Translations under genes and position numbers: made by a program
Notes under the pieces: model-generated
What the model was told of the DNA's origin: nothing
Seen by the model: only the letters and a program-made list of their open reading frames with translations
Databases searched by the model: none
NCBI RefSeq assembly: GCF_008831285.2
Contig: NC_045148.1
Span: 6,887,001 to 6,951,000, forward strand
Origin: Nymphaea colorata
Taxonomy: Eukaryota > Streptophyta > Magnoliopsida > Nymphaeales > Nymphaeaceae
DNA: 64,000 bases
Reading direction: 5' to 3'
Shown: in pieces, positions 1 to 13,277 of the stretch
Position numbering within the stretch: position 1 is the first letter of the stretch
Layout of the letters: every line of letters begins with the position of its first letter

Positions 1-2535
1 AAAAATTCATTACAATATGTTAACTTCACATTGTCATGACTCTAAATTTATATGCAGTGCCCACACCAAAGTTGTTTAACAAGTGTCTAATTCTGAATCA
101 CTGTTGAGGGCATGCACACTACTCTCGTTATTCATAATTTTTTGTCGTGGGTCACAAATATTCTACATGCCCAAGTAGCAACTACCAAAGTATTCATGCT
201 TCTCTTGTTTCGATCGGGATCAAATCCAGCAGAAAAATAAAAAATGGAGAAAAAAAACAGGGGGACCTGATCCATCGAATCATGACTATATTAGCTATTC
301 TAATACTAAAACTGATAGCAAGATTCGATATAAATGAAATTGTGCAAGCAGATCTGCAATTTCCTTTTACCATGCAAACATATTGTGGGTCGATCGAATC
401 TTCTTCCTCCATATTAATCAATTGCTGTTTTTCTCTTTTCCATTGAAACCATTCATTCTGAAAAGTTATAATAGCAATCTATTTTTTGTTTTCCTTGCTT
501 GTCAGGCTGCCACCATTAGTTTCTTATTGCATCCACAATGAGAAACTTCAAAGCATATTTTCCGATCACGACCTCCCCATCCCCTAAAATGTAAAGAGAA
601 AGTGAGAGATAAGTGTCTATTATCTAAATATTTAGTCATATGAGAATATCTGGTAGTTGGTTGATGTCAATTTCTCTCCCTCTCTCTCTCTCTCTCTCTC
701 AACATTTGGCAGCTGGCTTATTTTGTCATCAAGGTAGGCTTGTTCATGAGTATTTGAGTTCGAGCTGGGTCAGCTCGAAGTCTACTTGAGTGCCATAAGC
801 CACAACTTGAGCTCCGCTCAGCTCAAGCTTAGAGAGCGCGAACTCGGCTCAACTAAGCTCGAGCCTAGGATTGGCTGGAGCTTTAGCCAAACCAAACCGT
901 ATGTAAAAAATTTTACTATAATGTGAGACACGTGTGGGTTGTCAGCTAAATAAGAGTACATTAGGATAACTTTTCACTTGTGATAAAAAAAAAGAAAGTA
1001 TTTTTTACATATTTTTTTCTCCATGAGCTTAATGAAGTTTGACTTAGTCCAGTAGCAAAACTACATATAGGGTGGCGTGGGCAATTGCCTTCAGTAACAT
1101 AATTTTTACATAGATGTTTTACATTTATTTACTTGTATAAGTTGTGCCCATCAAAAATGAGAATTTTTACTACAGTACCTTATAGCCAAAAATTTCTGAC
1201 TTCACCATTGACGGAGTCGAGTTTGTCTAGCTCAAGTTCACCTCGATAAATTAATTGATTTCATTTGTTCACTCAAACTTGAATAGTTTCAATTCTCTCT
1301 CTCTCTTGCCAGCAACATTTGGTAGCAGGTTCTCTCCCTTTCGCTTTATATACACTTTAAGACTTCTAACATTGTTGTTAGAACCATAACAAACAGTCGC
1401 TAGACCATCAAACTATTGTTAACATAAGAGTTGTGTGAGATGGACCTAAAAGAATAAAGAATGTGTTAATCCATTCTACCACCGGACAGACTTAAAAGGT
1501 GGGATCTGGCTCACATAAAAAAGCGTACCAGGGCCAGAACCTAGCCGCAACACGCGGCACGACTCAGGGTTAAACCTGGCCGGGCTTGTGGGGGCTATCC
1601 TGGCCCCAGGTAGGCTCGGGCCCACCCGTAACATGGGCCTATCCGTCTCGGAAGCGCCAGTGGAGTAACCAATGTCCAAAATGCAGAGGAGGGAATGTGT
1701 CCAGTGGAGAGGCAACCAAAAAGCCTGCCAGCAAAAAGCCGAGATAGTTCCTCCTCTCTTTTCTGGCGCAAAGAAGAGGGTGCGGTAGGAGGTAGATTTT
1801 CCAAGGCATTTACTCCACGCCAGCGGCCCAAGCCACCCCGAGAAAGAGGCCTCGGTGCAGCTCCCTGCCCACTTCTTCTGAGAGAAAGAGAGAAGACTCT
1901 GGTTTCTGGTGGGCCGGAAAGAGATTGGCAGGAGGAATTATTCCTTTCAAACTCTTTAAAAAAGAGAGACCAATCGAGAGCCGGAATGATCTTACAATTT
2001 TTTGTGCGCAGTACTGGTAAAAAGATACAGACAGGCGGGCGGGAGAGAGAGAGAAAATGGTTGTCCGTCACATCCATGGCCGCAACTGCGGAGCCTTGCT
2101 CTTCGTCTGGTGATGCCAAGAGCAGAAACCAAAAAGGGAAAGAAAAAATCAGGCTTCGTTTTCAATTTTCATAGCCTCTTTGGAGAGATGGAAGCACATC
2201 CTTCTCCTGCATGACCATCGTCTATAACCTTTTCTGTCTTTTCCCGTTCATCTTTTCCAAGGAATTCCCACCCCCCAAAAAGAAAAAAGGATAGGGTAAA
2301 GAGGGCAAAAAGAGAAAACGAGTGTCTGCTGGTACAACATTGCTGTCTGAGGGTGTCAAGGTGGCAAAATCGAACAGGGCCATATCCTTTCACATCAGGC
2401 CCATGTACATCATTTAAGGGCCCCTGTGTTATATGTTAACTCCCCACATCCCCTTCTGATTCCCTGGCCTTCCCTCTCCAAGGCCCTTCTCCCCTCCCCC
2501 AGCTTTTGAATACGTCTCTTTGGGAGCGAGAAGCC
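1..2535. other. Intergenic spacer left of the S40 gene
   Basis: No credible gene is seen. The stretch is AT-rich with a (CT)n tract at about 681-700. From about 728 to 900 it carries decayed GAGCTCGAGC-rich repeat sequence of the same flavour as the hAT-like element at 46565-46942. A GC-rich block at about 1480-1660 gives overlapping ORFs on both strands that match no family I know. The last 100 bases, CT-rich and with TTATATGTTAAC near 2429, may hold the promoter and leader of the S40 gene. Confidence 0.5.
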
Positions 2536-3063
2536 ATGGCGGATGGAGATTTTGATGAGGACGAAGTTTGGTCTGTGATAGGACACAGGGAGAAGTGGGA
2601 GGGCGGGTGTAGGGGCAAGAAGAGCAGCGATGCAACTACACCAAAAAGAGCAGCGTATGGTGCCTCCAGGATGATCCCTAGGAGTGGTGGCACCGCCAAC
2701 AGCCCTGAGGCCAGAATCTTCCAGCAATCTGCTCCGGTTAACATCCCCGACTGGTCAAAGGTTTATAAGAATGCCGTAATTACATCGTGGGATTTTGGTT
2801 GTGATGATGATGGTGGAGGTGGAGGTGGAGGTTGTTATGGTTTTGAGGATGATGGTCATTACAGAGGGAGTCTCAATGATGGTTCTGATGATGATGATGA
2901 AGACGATGATAGGGTGCCACCGCATGAATTGATTGCCAAGAAGCTTGCGAGGAGCCATATCACAACCTCTTCTGTTTGTGAAGGTGCGGGGAGGACTCTG
3001 AAAGGGAGGGATCTTAGCAAGGTCAGGAATGCAGTCCTGACTAGTACTGGTTTTCTTGAATGA
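2536..3063 (+). CDS. Senescence regulator S40 family protein (DUF584)
   Basis: Intronless 175-residue protein of the plant S40 (DUF584) family, nuclear proteins linked to leaf senescence and stress; their biochemical action is not settled. The family landmarks appear in order: an acidic FDEDEVWSVI start (residues 6-15), RMIPR near 45, APVNIPDWSK near 65, RVPPHELIAKKLARS near 125, and the conserved C-terminal EGAGRTLKGRDLSKVRNA ending in TGFLE. The middle holds a poly-glycine run encoded by GGT/GGA repeats and an Asp-rich run encoded by GAT repeats, both likely length-variable. An in-frame ATG lies at 2506, but 2536 is preferred because it sits in a good GCCATGGC context and the homology begins there. 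The length is normal for the family. Which S40 paralogue it is cannot be said. Confidence 0.93.
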   Translation: MADGDFDEDEVWSVIGHREKWEGGCRGKKSSDATTPKRAAYGASRMIPRSGGTANSPEARIFQQSAPVNIPDWSKVYKNAVITSWDFGCDDDGGGGGGGCYGFEDDGHYRGSLNDGSDDDDEDDDRVPPHELIAKKLARSHITTSSVCEGAGRTLKGRDLSKVRNAVLTSTGFLE

Positions 3064-5584
3064 GGATATACAACCCCTTTTTTTGCAGATTTAAAGCCCA
3101 GATGAAGAGTGATGGTTCTTGTTTTTCTCTGCTTTTGAGTATCTTGATGTTGGGATTCTGCTTTTAGGTGTTTTTTTTTCCTCTTCTTCCTGTCACAGAT
3201 GATACAAGAATGTCAGGCTCCACTTTTTGGTCCCTTTGGTGCCTGAAAGTTTTGTTTTTCTGCTTTGTTTAGGTTTAGGGAGACAAGAGTCTGGGATTAA
3301 GTTCTATATGTGGACTTCCTCACCTTCTTGCAGAAATGAAGATTTTCTTATGAATAATTTTCTCTCTTCATTTTTTCAGTCCTTCTAGCCCCAAATCGAG
3401 CAGATTCTGCATTTTTGGTAGTTCAGACACCTTATTTTTCATCATTAAACTGGGCATTCGACATGCTTTTCTTAACGAATGAAGCATAGAAAACTGAAGG
3501 AGAAAACGAAATGGATTCTGCGCTTCCCTTTCCCACCCACTTCTTCTTTTTCCATCCTTTTTTTTTGTGTTGACCCCCAATGTCCTGCAGTATATGCTCT
3601 GTGCTTCTCTGTCTTGCACGTGATCCCCATATTTGATTCTGTCTCCTCAAATGGGCGCAAGTTAAAAAGGTCCTTTTCTTTTCTTCTTTCTGGAGAAGAT
3701 GGAAACACTTTTAGCGCTAGCTTTATGGCAGGGTTTTGGTGGGATCACTGATGCCCCCAATTTGTCCTCTTCTTGTAGTTTTATCCTCTTGGTGGGTTTA
3801 TTAATGAGCTGGTGGACGCTAGCTCTGCATTCCTGGTTTTCAGTATATTAATGAGAAAGCTGAAATATTCTGCCATTTTTGTTCTGCCCATGCCTGGATT
3901 TTTAGCTACTTCACCCTATAATCAGTTTGACTGATTTTTTTTTTCTTTACTGCTGCTTGTCACTTAAACCCAGAGTACTATATTAGGTGAATGACTTAAA
4001 TGTTGTTCTTCTATAATTTAAATCACTAAGATCACTGGTCCTTGTGCTTCAAATGCCTTGTTTTCTGTCTGTCTATATAATTTCCTTCTGCTGTCTAAAT
4101 TTTACAGGTTTATATCATGTAGGTTACCAACAATGCCTTCTTGTAATAAGTGTCTTGGATATATCTTAGTTATACAGACACCATCGGCATTATACATCAT
4201 GACTTTTTGATAAAAAAAATGTGCTTTCTGGTTTTGTTAACATTGAGCACATATCATTCTAACTCGATCTTTTCCATGAGTTGAAAGAGAGGTGCAGTTT
4301 TTCAACCCTCTTAAGAACAATGGTGTTAAAATTCAGTAGATGCATCTCTGCAAGAAGTCATATTTATGAATCCATTGAATCTATATCTGCCCATCACAAC
4401 CGCGCATACCCCAACTGGGTCAGGTTGGGTTTGCCTTTTCTGATTAGATTTTCCTGCTGCTTAGTGAAATGAACAAGCCCAGGTTCAGGTTGCAGCCAGA
4501 CAAGACTTGCTCTCATTCATGACGCGTTATTTGAGAAAGCATGACCAACATGTTGAAGAATTCCAAGGAATTTACTGTACATAAGAAAGGACCATTAACA
4601 GACCGCATTTCTATGAAGATTCCTCCTTATCAGTTGAAGAGAAGCTTCATTAAAGAGACTAACTGCCCTATAATATCTGCGAAGTGAGTTTATTCTGCAT
4701 CATGTTAAAGACTCATTTGGCAACAGTAACAAGTTGTTGCTGAACACTGTATCATCAGCGTCCATGGATCCAGATTCATGGGCAGTAAAAACAGGGCCGA
4801 AGTTTTTTACCTTGTTCCTGTAAACAGATACTTCATTTATAAAATTCTCCATATAAGTTACACCATTTTCTGGAAACTGCATGACAACTCTTACAATCAA
4901 GATTAAAAAGCCTGCCAGATTGGATTTGGTGAAAAATTGTAAATTTTCTATGTCACCCTCTCTCATTCACTGTTATAATCACGTTATCATCTAAGCCACT
5001 GCAATTAAGTGGTAGCTCTGTGGTGTTCTATTTTGAAATTAAATTAACATGACGACCTTTTGGCCCCAGTTCTCACCTTCTTGTGCTTTTTGCTTTTTTC
5101 CAATTCAAGGCCCCGGTTGGTGAATAATTTGCAAATCGAAGCATTGCAGGCGATGATTTTTAAGATTCCACAGCCACACGTGATTGGTGGGGCTTGATCT
5201 GGACCGTCCATTTGGAAGCAAAGAACAATGCTGCTTCCTGAAAAGCATAAAGGGTGAGTGAAGTGCCGGTAAAGACAAAATAGTTGGTACTGGGAAGGCA
5301 CTGTCCTTGTGCCTCATTGGTTTCTTGCAGAAAACCAGAAGATGGTTTTAAATAATGGGAAAATGGTGGTTGGGAGACAAAGTTGCCAAGGACTTGGATT
5401 CTCCTTTTCCCAAGGCGGCAGAGGATGCAAGTCTATGCGCTTAAGAAAAGGGGGAATCTTTAATATTTTCCCCCCCAAGTCAATGGGTACGTAATTAATT
5501 TTATTTTCTTCCAAGAAATATGCCCGTTAGCTGTTGTTTGGATAAAGGAGAATCTAAATTCTCTATTTTTTTTTATCATTTTAA
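3064..5584. other. 3' flank of the S40 gene and gene-free spacer
   Basis: The first few hundred bases are T-rich and probably contain the S40 3' UTR. No further protein-coding signal is visible; the ORFs here are short and lack family motifs. A fragment CATTTGGCAACAGTAACA near 4708 resembles the terminus of the MITE at 7270-7421. Confidence 0.4.
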
Positions 5585-5677
5585 GATTGTGTTGGGAAAA
5601 CTGTTTTTAAAATCAGTTTTCATTTTTTAAACCTGGTTCCGTTTGAGTGTGTAGGTAACAAAATAAAAATGACCTTT

Positions 5678-5733
<56 letters not shown>

Positions 5734-5904
5734 AAAATATAAGCTCCTTTCCCTTAAATTCTCTTTTTTTTAAAAAAAAAATGAGGTTGTGTTTGAATCA
5801 CACTTTAAGAAAACGACATTTTGTTAAAACTGTTTTGTAAATCAGTTTTACTTTTTGAAACCTGGTTTCGTTTGAGTGTTTAGGTAACAAAATAAAAATG
5901 ACCT

Positions 5905-5990
<86 letters not shown>
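5585..5990. repeat. Direct duplication, each copy ending in a (TA)n microsatellite
   Basis: Two diverged copies of a segment of about 105 bp (near 5585-5690 and 5806-5910) share AATCAGTTTT, AAACCTGGTT and GTAACAAAATAAAAATGACC. The first runs straight into (TA)n at 5681-5730. The second runs into (CT)n followed by (TA)n at 5911-5989. The two microsatellites may descend from one tract attached to the duplicated unit. Confidence 0.7.
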
Positions 5991-5992
<2 letters not shown>

Positions 5993-6746
5993 GGAAATGA
6001 TCATAACAAAGGACAATTGTTATGGGCTGAAATTACAAGCCCAAAAGTGTTTTAGTAAAATAACGGAAATGGCCCTCAAGTTAAATAGAAGGAACATGGA
6101 TATGACTTTTCTTCATCCAAATCTGAATTTTATTTGTAATATATGAATATTAAAAAAAAGTGGATATGGTTAAGGGGCTATCCGATTGGGCATCCCTTAG
6201 TGGTCAAGCTTCTTCGCAACATAAATTTAAGTTAATTATGTGAACCAACAAAACCTTATTGAAGAGAGAGTTGGAGAAATGATAAGACCCTATCATCTTC
6301 ATTATAAGGACCATAGACCAATAATACATCTTCATTTTTTTTTTTATTACTAATCGAGGATCCTCTATCTTGGAATTCACTTCATTTCACTGGTTACCAG
6401 ATTGCATGACATGAAAAATCTTACGGCGTGTTTGGATGCACCCCTTGAAAAAATGGGTTTTGTTAAAACCTTGGTTTTGAGAAAACCAGTTTTTTTGATG
6501 TGTTTCCAAAACCTGGTTTTAGTAAAAACCAGGTTTTCATAATTGAAAACCTGATTTTTGTTTGGATAGGAAAAAAAAAAAAAGTTCTGGTGTTGCCTTT
6601 ACAACACTAAGTTCAGCTCTCTACAATTAGTTAGTTAAAACTGTACTTGTATTGGGGTGGAAACTATATATTGAGCGCAAATAAAAATAAAATGTAAATT
6701 ACAGTTTAACATATGAAACTAAAATAGTCGTGAAATGAATCAGATT

Positions 6747-6840
6747 ATTTAGAATCATAAAAGATACTCTTTGAGCATCCAAGGGTTCATGGTGCATTTA
6801 GAATCATAAAAGATACTCTTTTAGCAATTCAAGGGTCAAA
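6747..6840. repeat. Tandem repeat, 50-bp period, two units
   Basis: The motif ATTTAGAATCATAAAAGATA and its following bases recur at 6747 and 6797 with few differences. No coding role is seen. Confidence 0.7.
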
Positions 6841-7269
6841 CATTGCTTTGACAGTGCTTTGAATAGCCCCAATGTATTCTATTATATAAAAACTCTATAA
6901 GCATCAAATGTGCAATTAAACATGATTATAAAAAAAAAATATTTGTTGTTAGAGGGTTCAAGACATGGAATCTACCAGCTGAGATGCATCCCAAAACGCT
7001 GTTTTCTTTTGCAAAAGCTGGTTGAAAACCAGGTTTCCAAAAAAAAAAAAAAAAAAAAAAGTAAGTTTCATGTGTTGCCAAATGCACCCAAAACACCATT
7101 GTGGAAGTAGAATGTTGTTTTGCCTCTAAAAGGGCTTCTTGCGCATGTAGCCAAATGCGACCTTAATGTTGATCAATCTGGCCGCCAAAAAAATCTTGTA
7201 GATCCGAGGAAATCAAACGTCAACTGAAGAATGGTGCATAAAAGTGTTTCTCTTGCTCTTTTTGAAATT

Positions 7270-7421
7270 GTTTGGCAACAGTAACATTTTGTTATTATTC
7301 AATGAATCTACCTCAAAAAATAGGATAGGTTCATAGGACATCATAACAAGAGGTTCACGAACATGTTTCATACTTTTAAGCAGATTCATGAGATAGTAAC
7401 AATTTATTGTTATTGCCAAAC
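7270..7421. mobile_element. Short foldback MITE
   Basis: The left end GTTTGGCAACAGTAACA and the right end TGTTATTGCCAAAC are imperfect inverted repeats, and the interior also pairs partly (TTTGTTATTA against TAGTAACAAT). About 150 bp long with no coding capacity. No clear target-site duplication was found, so the superfamily is open. A related terminus lies near 4708. Confidence 0.55.
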
Positions 7422-7444
7422 AAGCCTTTAGTTACGACAAACAA

Positions 7445-7700
7445 AGCAATTATAGGTGAGAGATTAAGCATTTGCCACTGGCTGTTGGTAGTCAGTGGGG
7501 TTATGAGTTCATTAAGGGATGGTAGTGTACTGGGCGCCAATGTGATCCACCTTTTTTAAGAATTCGTGTTCGAACCTTAGAGAGGTCACTGTCATATCCC
7601 AATACGTTGTACTTGAGTACCGTGAATGGTTTTAAAGCACGCTCTGTGAACCTAGTGTGCAGACACATCGTGAAATGAACCACTCACCCTTAAAGGAAAA
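7445..7700 (+). mobile_element. SINE-like element, tRNA-type box B and A-rich tail
   Basis: The segment has a possible box A (TGGTAGTCAGTGGG, near 7485), a good RNA polymerase III box B match (GTGTTCGAACC, near 7566) and ends in a poly-A tail near 7696. This order fits a tRNA-derived SINE of about 250 bp. The 3' end ACTCACCCTTAAA recurs near 17607, suggesting a dispersed family. Target-site duplications were not resolved. Confidence 0.5.
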
Positions 7701-8689
7701 AAAAAAAAGCCCAACAGATATTTTGCACTTCATTAGGTGGAGCACACTCAATAACTTTTTTATCTTTACGGCAAAATAACAAGGAGATGCATGCACATCA
7801 CCATTAGTACTGCTATATGCCTTTGTAAAAGCAAGTGATATTGATCATGACGGCCCTTTTATTAATGAGCAAGCATCCGTGGATGCACAGTCTTTTGGGT
7901 ATATTAACCCCTGGAGTACATTTATTTATAATATCTTGCAAGGTGATAAGGACTATTGCCTTTGAAAATGCTGCTTTAGCTAATAAACAAAGCAGTTTGT
8001 GGGGGTTCTCCTACACCTTTTGGACCAGTTCGTTATTGACCTCAAGAACCTTCATGGTATATGTTTAGTTTTGCGCAAGCATGAGGATTAGTCTCACAAC
8101 TCGAGCGAGAGCCGAAGCCCCCTTCCTTTTCCTTGCCCCCAGAGTCCAGAGCTGCATTGATACTAGGCGGTGGGAACTCCATAATGTTTAATTTATTAAT
8201 GATGGTCTCGAAAGCGAGTTTCTCATCCAAATTGCATCAATTCCACATCCCCAGCTGGCTTTTCAAGAAGAGGATACATGTTTGGTGAATGATTTCGGGA
8301 TCTTCGACATGTATCTAAGTATTTGCATGGCTTTCTGAAAAGTTTTAGAAACTGATTTCTTATATGCTTGCTTCAAAAGCATAAAAGCATGTGCCTACTT
8401 CTTTTGATGATCTCAGTACCATGCACCTCTACGTTGAAGGAGGTTTAAACTTCAGTATCTAGAGCAGGTGTCTTTTGCCTTGATGATGAAGAAGACAGAC
8501 TTTGCTTAGGGGGTGTTCGTTACACCTCGGATCTGAGATCCATGTTAAGGTCAATGGGTTTTTTACATGTAATGTATATTTAAAATCCATGCTAAAATGG
8601 AAGATGTTAAAATGCACACCTTTTAGATCTGATGCTATCAAACACTACTTAAATGTTATATTTTAAGAGTGCATTTGAATTGTGGAATA

Positions 8690-8905
8690 TGCGCATCCAC
8701 ATAACAAGAACCGCCCCTTGGCTCGAGCGAATCGAACACAAAGTCAAGATTGCACGGTTCACCCCTAACTCGTCCCGCCTTGGCCCTGACTCAGCCTTGA
8801 GTCATCATTCAAGTTATTTTAAAACTCGACCGAGCCGATGAGTCAACTCGCTGATCTGGTGACCCGGTCATCTGCTGATTTGAGTCCGAGTCATAGGTTG
8901 ACCGA
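8690..8905 (-). repeat. Dispersed repeat, inverted relative to the copy at 10845-10930
   Basis: A GC-richer segment contains GAGTCCGAGTCATAGGTTGA. Its reverse complement aligns with the stretch beginning GTCATAGTTGGCAAACTCGT near 10848, including TGACTCGGACTCA and a shared CCGGGTCA. The pair is probably two copies of one mobile repeat in opposite orientation. Confidence 0.5.
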
Positions 8906-10440
8906 CTATGGCAAATGTCCTTTTTTCAACATATCTACGACTTTATGAAAGGTTGATCGCTGCCACTAGTATGAATTCCTACTTTATACATATACTTTGT
9001 TTTTTCTCCTTTACCCCCACTAGGAAGGCTAATATATTTAAAATCACCTGCTTGGAAAAAGGACGTAATGTCATAGTCATAAATATTTTTTTGGGGTTTT
9101 AAATGACGAGGTTTTCCTTGAAGATAATACGGCAATCTTGAAAAAACAGGTAAAATGCTATACTTTTTTTTTTAATTTTAAAAATAAGAAAAAATTAAAA
9201 AGTGAGAAACTAATAGGACAACGTAAGGTAGATGAGTAACAAATAAAAATTGGAAAATGAAAATAATCAGTCTAGCGTTAAAACATTAAAAAAACCTAAA
9301 AAGAAAAAAAAAACTGTCTCTGTTTCTTGTTTCATTTGTTTTATTCTCTTTTAATAAAAAACCCCAGCAGATTTGCATTTAAAAAAAAAAAGGAAAAAAC
9401 ACAAACACGGATTTTTCATCTTTTGGAGTTTTTTGAAAAAGGCTTTTTTCCCCTTTTTTTTTGTGCTAACTTATTTTTTGTATCTTTAAGGCGTTAAAAA
9501 AAAACACAAGCACATTTTTTTGTGCATGGCCGGGTAGAAGTATCATTTCCTTTATTACTTGTCACCCTCTCTAAAACAATCATTTTTCAATTGGCATCTC
9601 TTCTCTTTGGGATCCATTAGTAGCAGCTGCTTGAACTCTAAGTAGTGCGTAGCCTTTTGGCTTGACATTTATTTTTTTTTAATTTATGCAAAATATGTAT
9701 TAAGTTGATCATTTTTTGGGTTTTAATAGTGTTTTTATAATAAGCAAAAAATGAATGACTTTCATGGCATCAACAATTTGATAATATAAAAATCAACATT
9801 TTTCATAAAAACAAATTGATACAGAGCATGTTTTATATCAAAAAGAGTACTGATAAATATAATAGGATGTTATATATATATATATGTATGCATGTATGCA
9901 AAATAATACATTAAAATCAAAATGAAAGCAACATTTAAACAAACAATTGATACAACTAAAAAAATTATATGTTAATGAACAATAGCTCTAAAAATAAATG
10001 AAAATTGGATTGAAAAAAAAATTAAATCAAGTAAAATTAAACAGTCGATCAATTTCAAATTAAAAAGTACCCAAGTGTATTCAAATACTCGTGGTGGGTA
10101 TAGGTACAGCAACACAAGTACATGGATCTTTTATCGTGTTACTGTGGCGGTGATAGATCATATTGATTATGGCACAATAACATCGTTCATGAATATCAGA
10201 CAAGCTGACTGACAAATAAAGCTTATGTGGGATGCGTTGCTTGGTTGGGTATAATGAAGAATGACATCATAAAGCCTTGTGCCACATATACAATATATTT
10301 TAAATTAAGTTAATGTCTGAAATTAATACTGTTGCTGAATGTGGTAGCTTTCCTTTGCCTTGGTATCAGTTTATTAACTTTTTTGGGTCCAAGCTGAAGC
10401 ATGTGGTTGCGAAGTTTCAACGCCTTGAGCTCACCGTTCA

Positions 10441-10620
10441 GGAGTGGAGCTAGAATTTTTTAGTTTCAAGAGCCGAATTATAGTTTTGAAAATTTTAACA
10501 GGGGCCAAATTAATTTTTTTTTAATTTGGTATATATGTTAAACAAAAATTTTTAAAATTTATATATAATTTTTTAAATGTTTTAAAATCTGAGGGGCAGC
10601 CCCCCTTCCACCGCCTCTTT
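10441..10620. mobile_element. GGCGGAGCCA-type dispersed repeat, copy 1
   Basis: Begins GGAGTGGAGCTAGAATTTT, has an AT-rich middle with AGGGGCCAAATTAATTTT, and ends GGCAGCCCCCC...CCACCGCCTC. The GC-rich ends are imperfectly inverted around an AT-rich core. Similar copies lie near 11530, 13278, 32124 and 59395. Confidence 0.45.
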
Positions 10621-10844
10621 GCATTCTAGGCCAGTCTGTTGCCCAGGAAATTTCTCATAGGATGTTACCATTGGCTCATGTTCCTTGGTTGGTATGTGAG
10701 ATTAAGCAAGAGGGATTGAAGTCTCTCAGGTTACTTCATGATAGAAAGAATTCATCTGGTGGGAATTACACTAGGTTCCACTGGATGATCGCCGCATCTT
10801 CAGGGCCCTATTGAACACTGTTATGTTTGTCTAGCCTCAACTGT

Positions 10845-10930
10845 AAGTCATAGTTGGCAAACTCGTGACTCGGACTCAGATCGACTAACGACTGGTTCAC
10901 CGGGTCAGAGAATTCACTCGAGTTATATTA
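10845..10930 (+). repeat. Second copy of the GACTCGGACTC repeat
   Basis: Matches the reverse complement of 8690-8905 over most of its length, starting at GTCATAGTTGGCAAACTCG. Confidence 0.5.
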
Positions 10931-11529
10931 CATTTTTTCTATAAATAGATGAAGAAGCTAAGTCTGTTGGGATTTCGTGTTTGATTTTCTTCTTCAACTA
11001 AAACAGGATAACATGTGATATGATTATTTTTGTACATTTAATAAAGTTTGTGATATCTGACATTTTTAAAAAATAATAAACTTCAGTATTCAGCAACAAA
11101 TGACAAAGGAGAACTTGTAATTAGCTTATGTTCCTAGCTGGCTTGGTAGGCCCTGACTTGTGACCTAGTAATCAGTTTATGTTCGGAGCTGTGTTGGGAC
11201 CTAGGTGTAGTCTACTGTTACTTCTTTTAATTTGAGAGTATTGTGTTGAGAAGTAAAGTTCTATAGGAATCAAAGTGACGACTAGACTCTCGACAGCCAA
11301 CCGGTCCGAACAGCTATATTACTCTCCTTGAGATGAATATTAAGCATAGTCAATGTAAAATATTGAAGTACTCCCATCGTACAGAGATGCTTGGTGGGAT
11401 TATGATACACAATGGTGCTTTGTTCCAAAATTTTTGAACATATAGGCGTAGGGGCAAGTTTGGCTCTAGCCATGATTGCTGTCTGGTTAGGTTAATGGTA
11501 TATATTTGTTGTGAGTATAAATAGTTACA

Positions 11530-11690
11530 GGGGTGGAGTAATTAAAGTTTTTAAATTTTGATTAGGGTGGAAATATCATTTTTGAAAATTTTTGTATCGA
11601 ACAAGTGAATTTTTAAAAAAAAAAAATTGAGGTGGGGCCAGGGCCCATGCAGGCCCTACCTTGACTCCACCCTTGAATAGTTATGATGTT
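11530..11690. mobile_element. GGCGGAGCCA-type dispersed repeat, copy 2
   Basis: Starts AGGGGTGGAGTAATTAAAG, has an AT-rich core, and ends GGTGGGGCCAGGGCCC...GACTCCACCCTTG. The left end and the right end are inverted relative to each other (GGGGTGGAG against CTCCACCC). Confidence 0.5.
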
Positions 11691-12369
11691 CCAAGTCTTT
11701 AAAAGTGAACTTGGTACCAAATCTAGTAGTCAACAAGGAAATAAACTTCATGGAGTTTTCAATAACTAAAATATTATCAACAAAACTGACTTTCTAAAAA
11801 ATATAAGAGGTGTCAGTTTTGGGCATGTGAAAACCAATAGACTATAATGTTTGAAAGAGTTTCTTACATCATGAACCAAGGGCTTGCTTAAGCCCATAAA
11901 TGACATTCTTTAAGTTGCACTAGGACGTGGAATCCCGTTTCAGCATAGTGTTAATATAAGAATAATGCCAAAAGTTGTGGAACTTGAGAGAGACAACAAT
12001 ATAAAGAATAGTGCTAAAAGATGTCAACGTTTCGTTCTTGATTGTAACTTTGAGTCACAAGATAGGTTTTGTAGCATTCCAAGCGTCCATCTGTCTTCTG
12101 CTTGTTCTTATAACCAAGACAGGCTTTGTAGCATTCCTAGCTTCCCTAGAGCTGGGCTGGGGCGAGACAAGGCGAGGCTCGAAAAAACTGGGCATGGGCA
12201 GGACTGAAGACCTTGCTGGCAGCCCAAACCCGGCCTGCTTAGTTATCGGCCAAGCCCGACCATCAACTTCATATTTGTCTAGCATCTGATTCAATCTTCA
12301 CCCTTATTTGAAATCCTTTAACACCTCCTTCTCTAATGACACATAAAGGGTTTTAAAGAAAGTGTTTAT

Positions 12370-12776
<407 letters not shown>

Positions 12777-13277
12777 ACCTGACTTGAACCAGCCCAAAGT
12801 TCAAATAACTAGCCCAAACATGTCCCAATGCCGACCTTGATAACCAAGCACACACCCATACATTTGATGCATGTACTCGTTCCCTCAATTTGGGATAGTT
12901 TTGGGTCCAGCCCATAAGAGTGGACCTGGATCCATTACAGGACCAGAACTGACATGATTTAAGTATGTGTTAATTTCAACGACCTCCAAAAAAAGGGGAT
13001 TCTAGATTTAGGGAGCGGTTTTTACCCCTTCACACAACCTTCAACCAGAGCCTAGAGACCAACATCCACGGCGAACAAAATTACAATCACAAATTCGAAC
13101 TTGGTTGCTTCCATAAATTGGATGGTTTATTCTCTGAATTTGAAGAAAGTATCACAATTTTGATGGAAAAATCACAGTTTCTCACAGTAAATGTGAAATC
13201 TTCAAGTTGTGTTGCAGTTTTTTTCATCTCCAAAGCCTTGGAAGTTTGTTCTTGCCAGTCTTTACTTCCACTTGCTC

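Noticed and set aside
1595-2214. Overlapping ORFs on both strands (174 and 159 codons)
   Set aside because: Arg/Ser/Glu-rich low-information sequence in a GC-rich non-coding block; no domain, and both strands are equally open.
7560-7580. tRNA gene suggested by a box B match
   Set aside because: No cloverleaf or acceptor stem could be drawn around it; better explained as a SINE.
10321-10860. Possible gene fragment split by a MITE (10321-10440 and 10640-10810)
   Set aside because: Short open stretches read like protein on both sides of the repeat, but I could not match them to a family or keep a frame.
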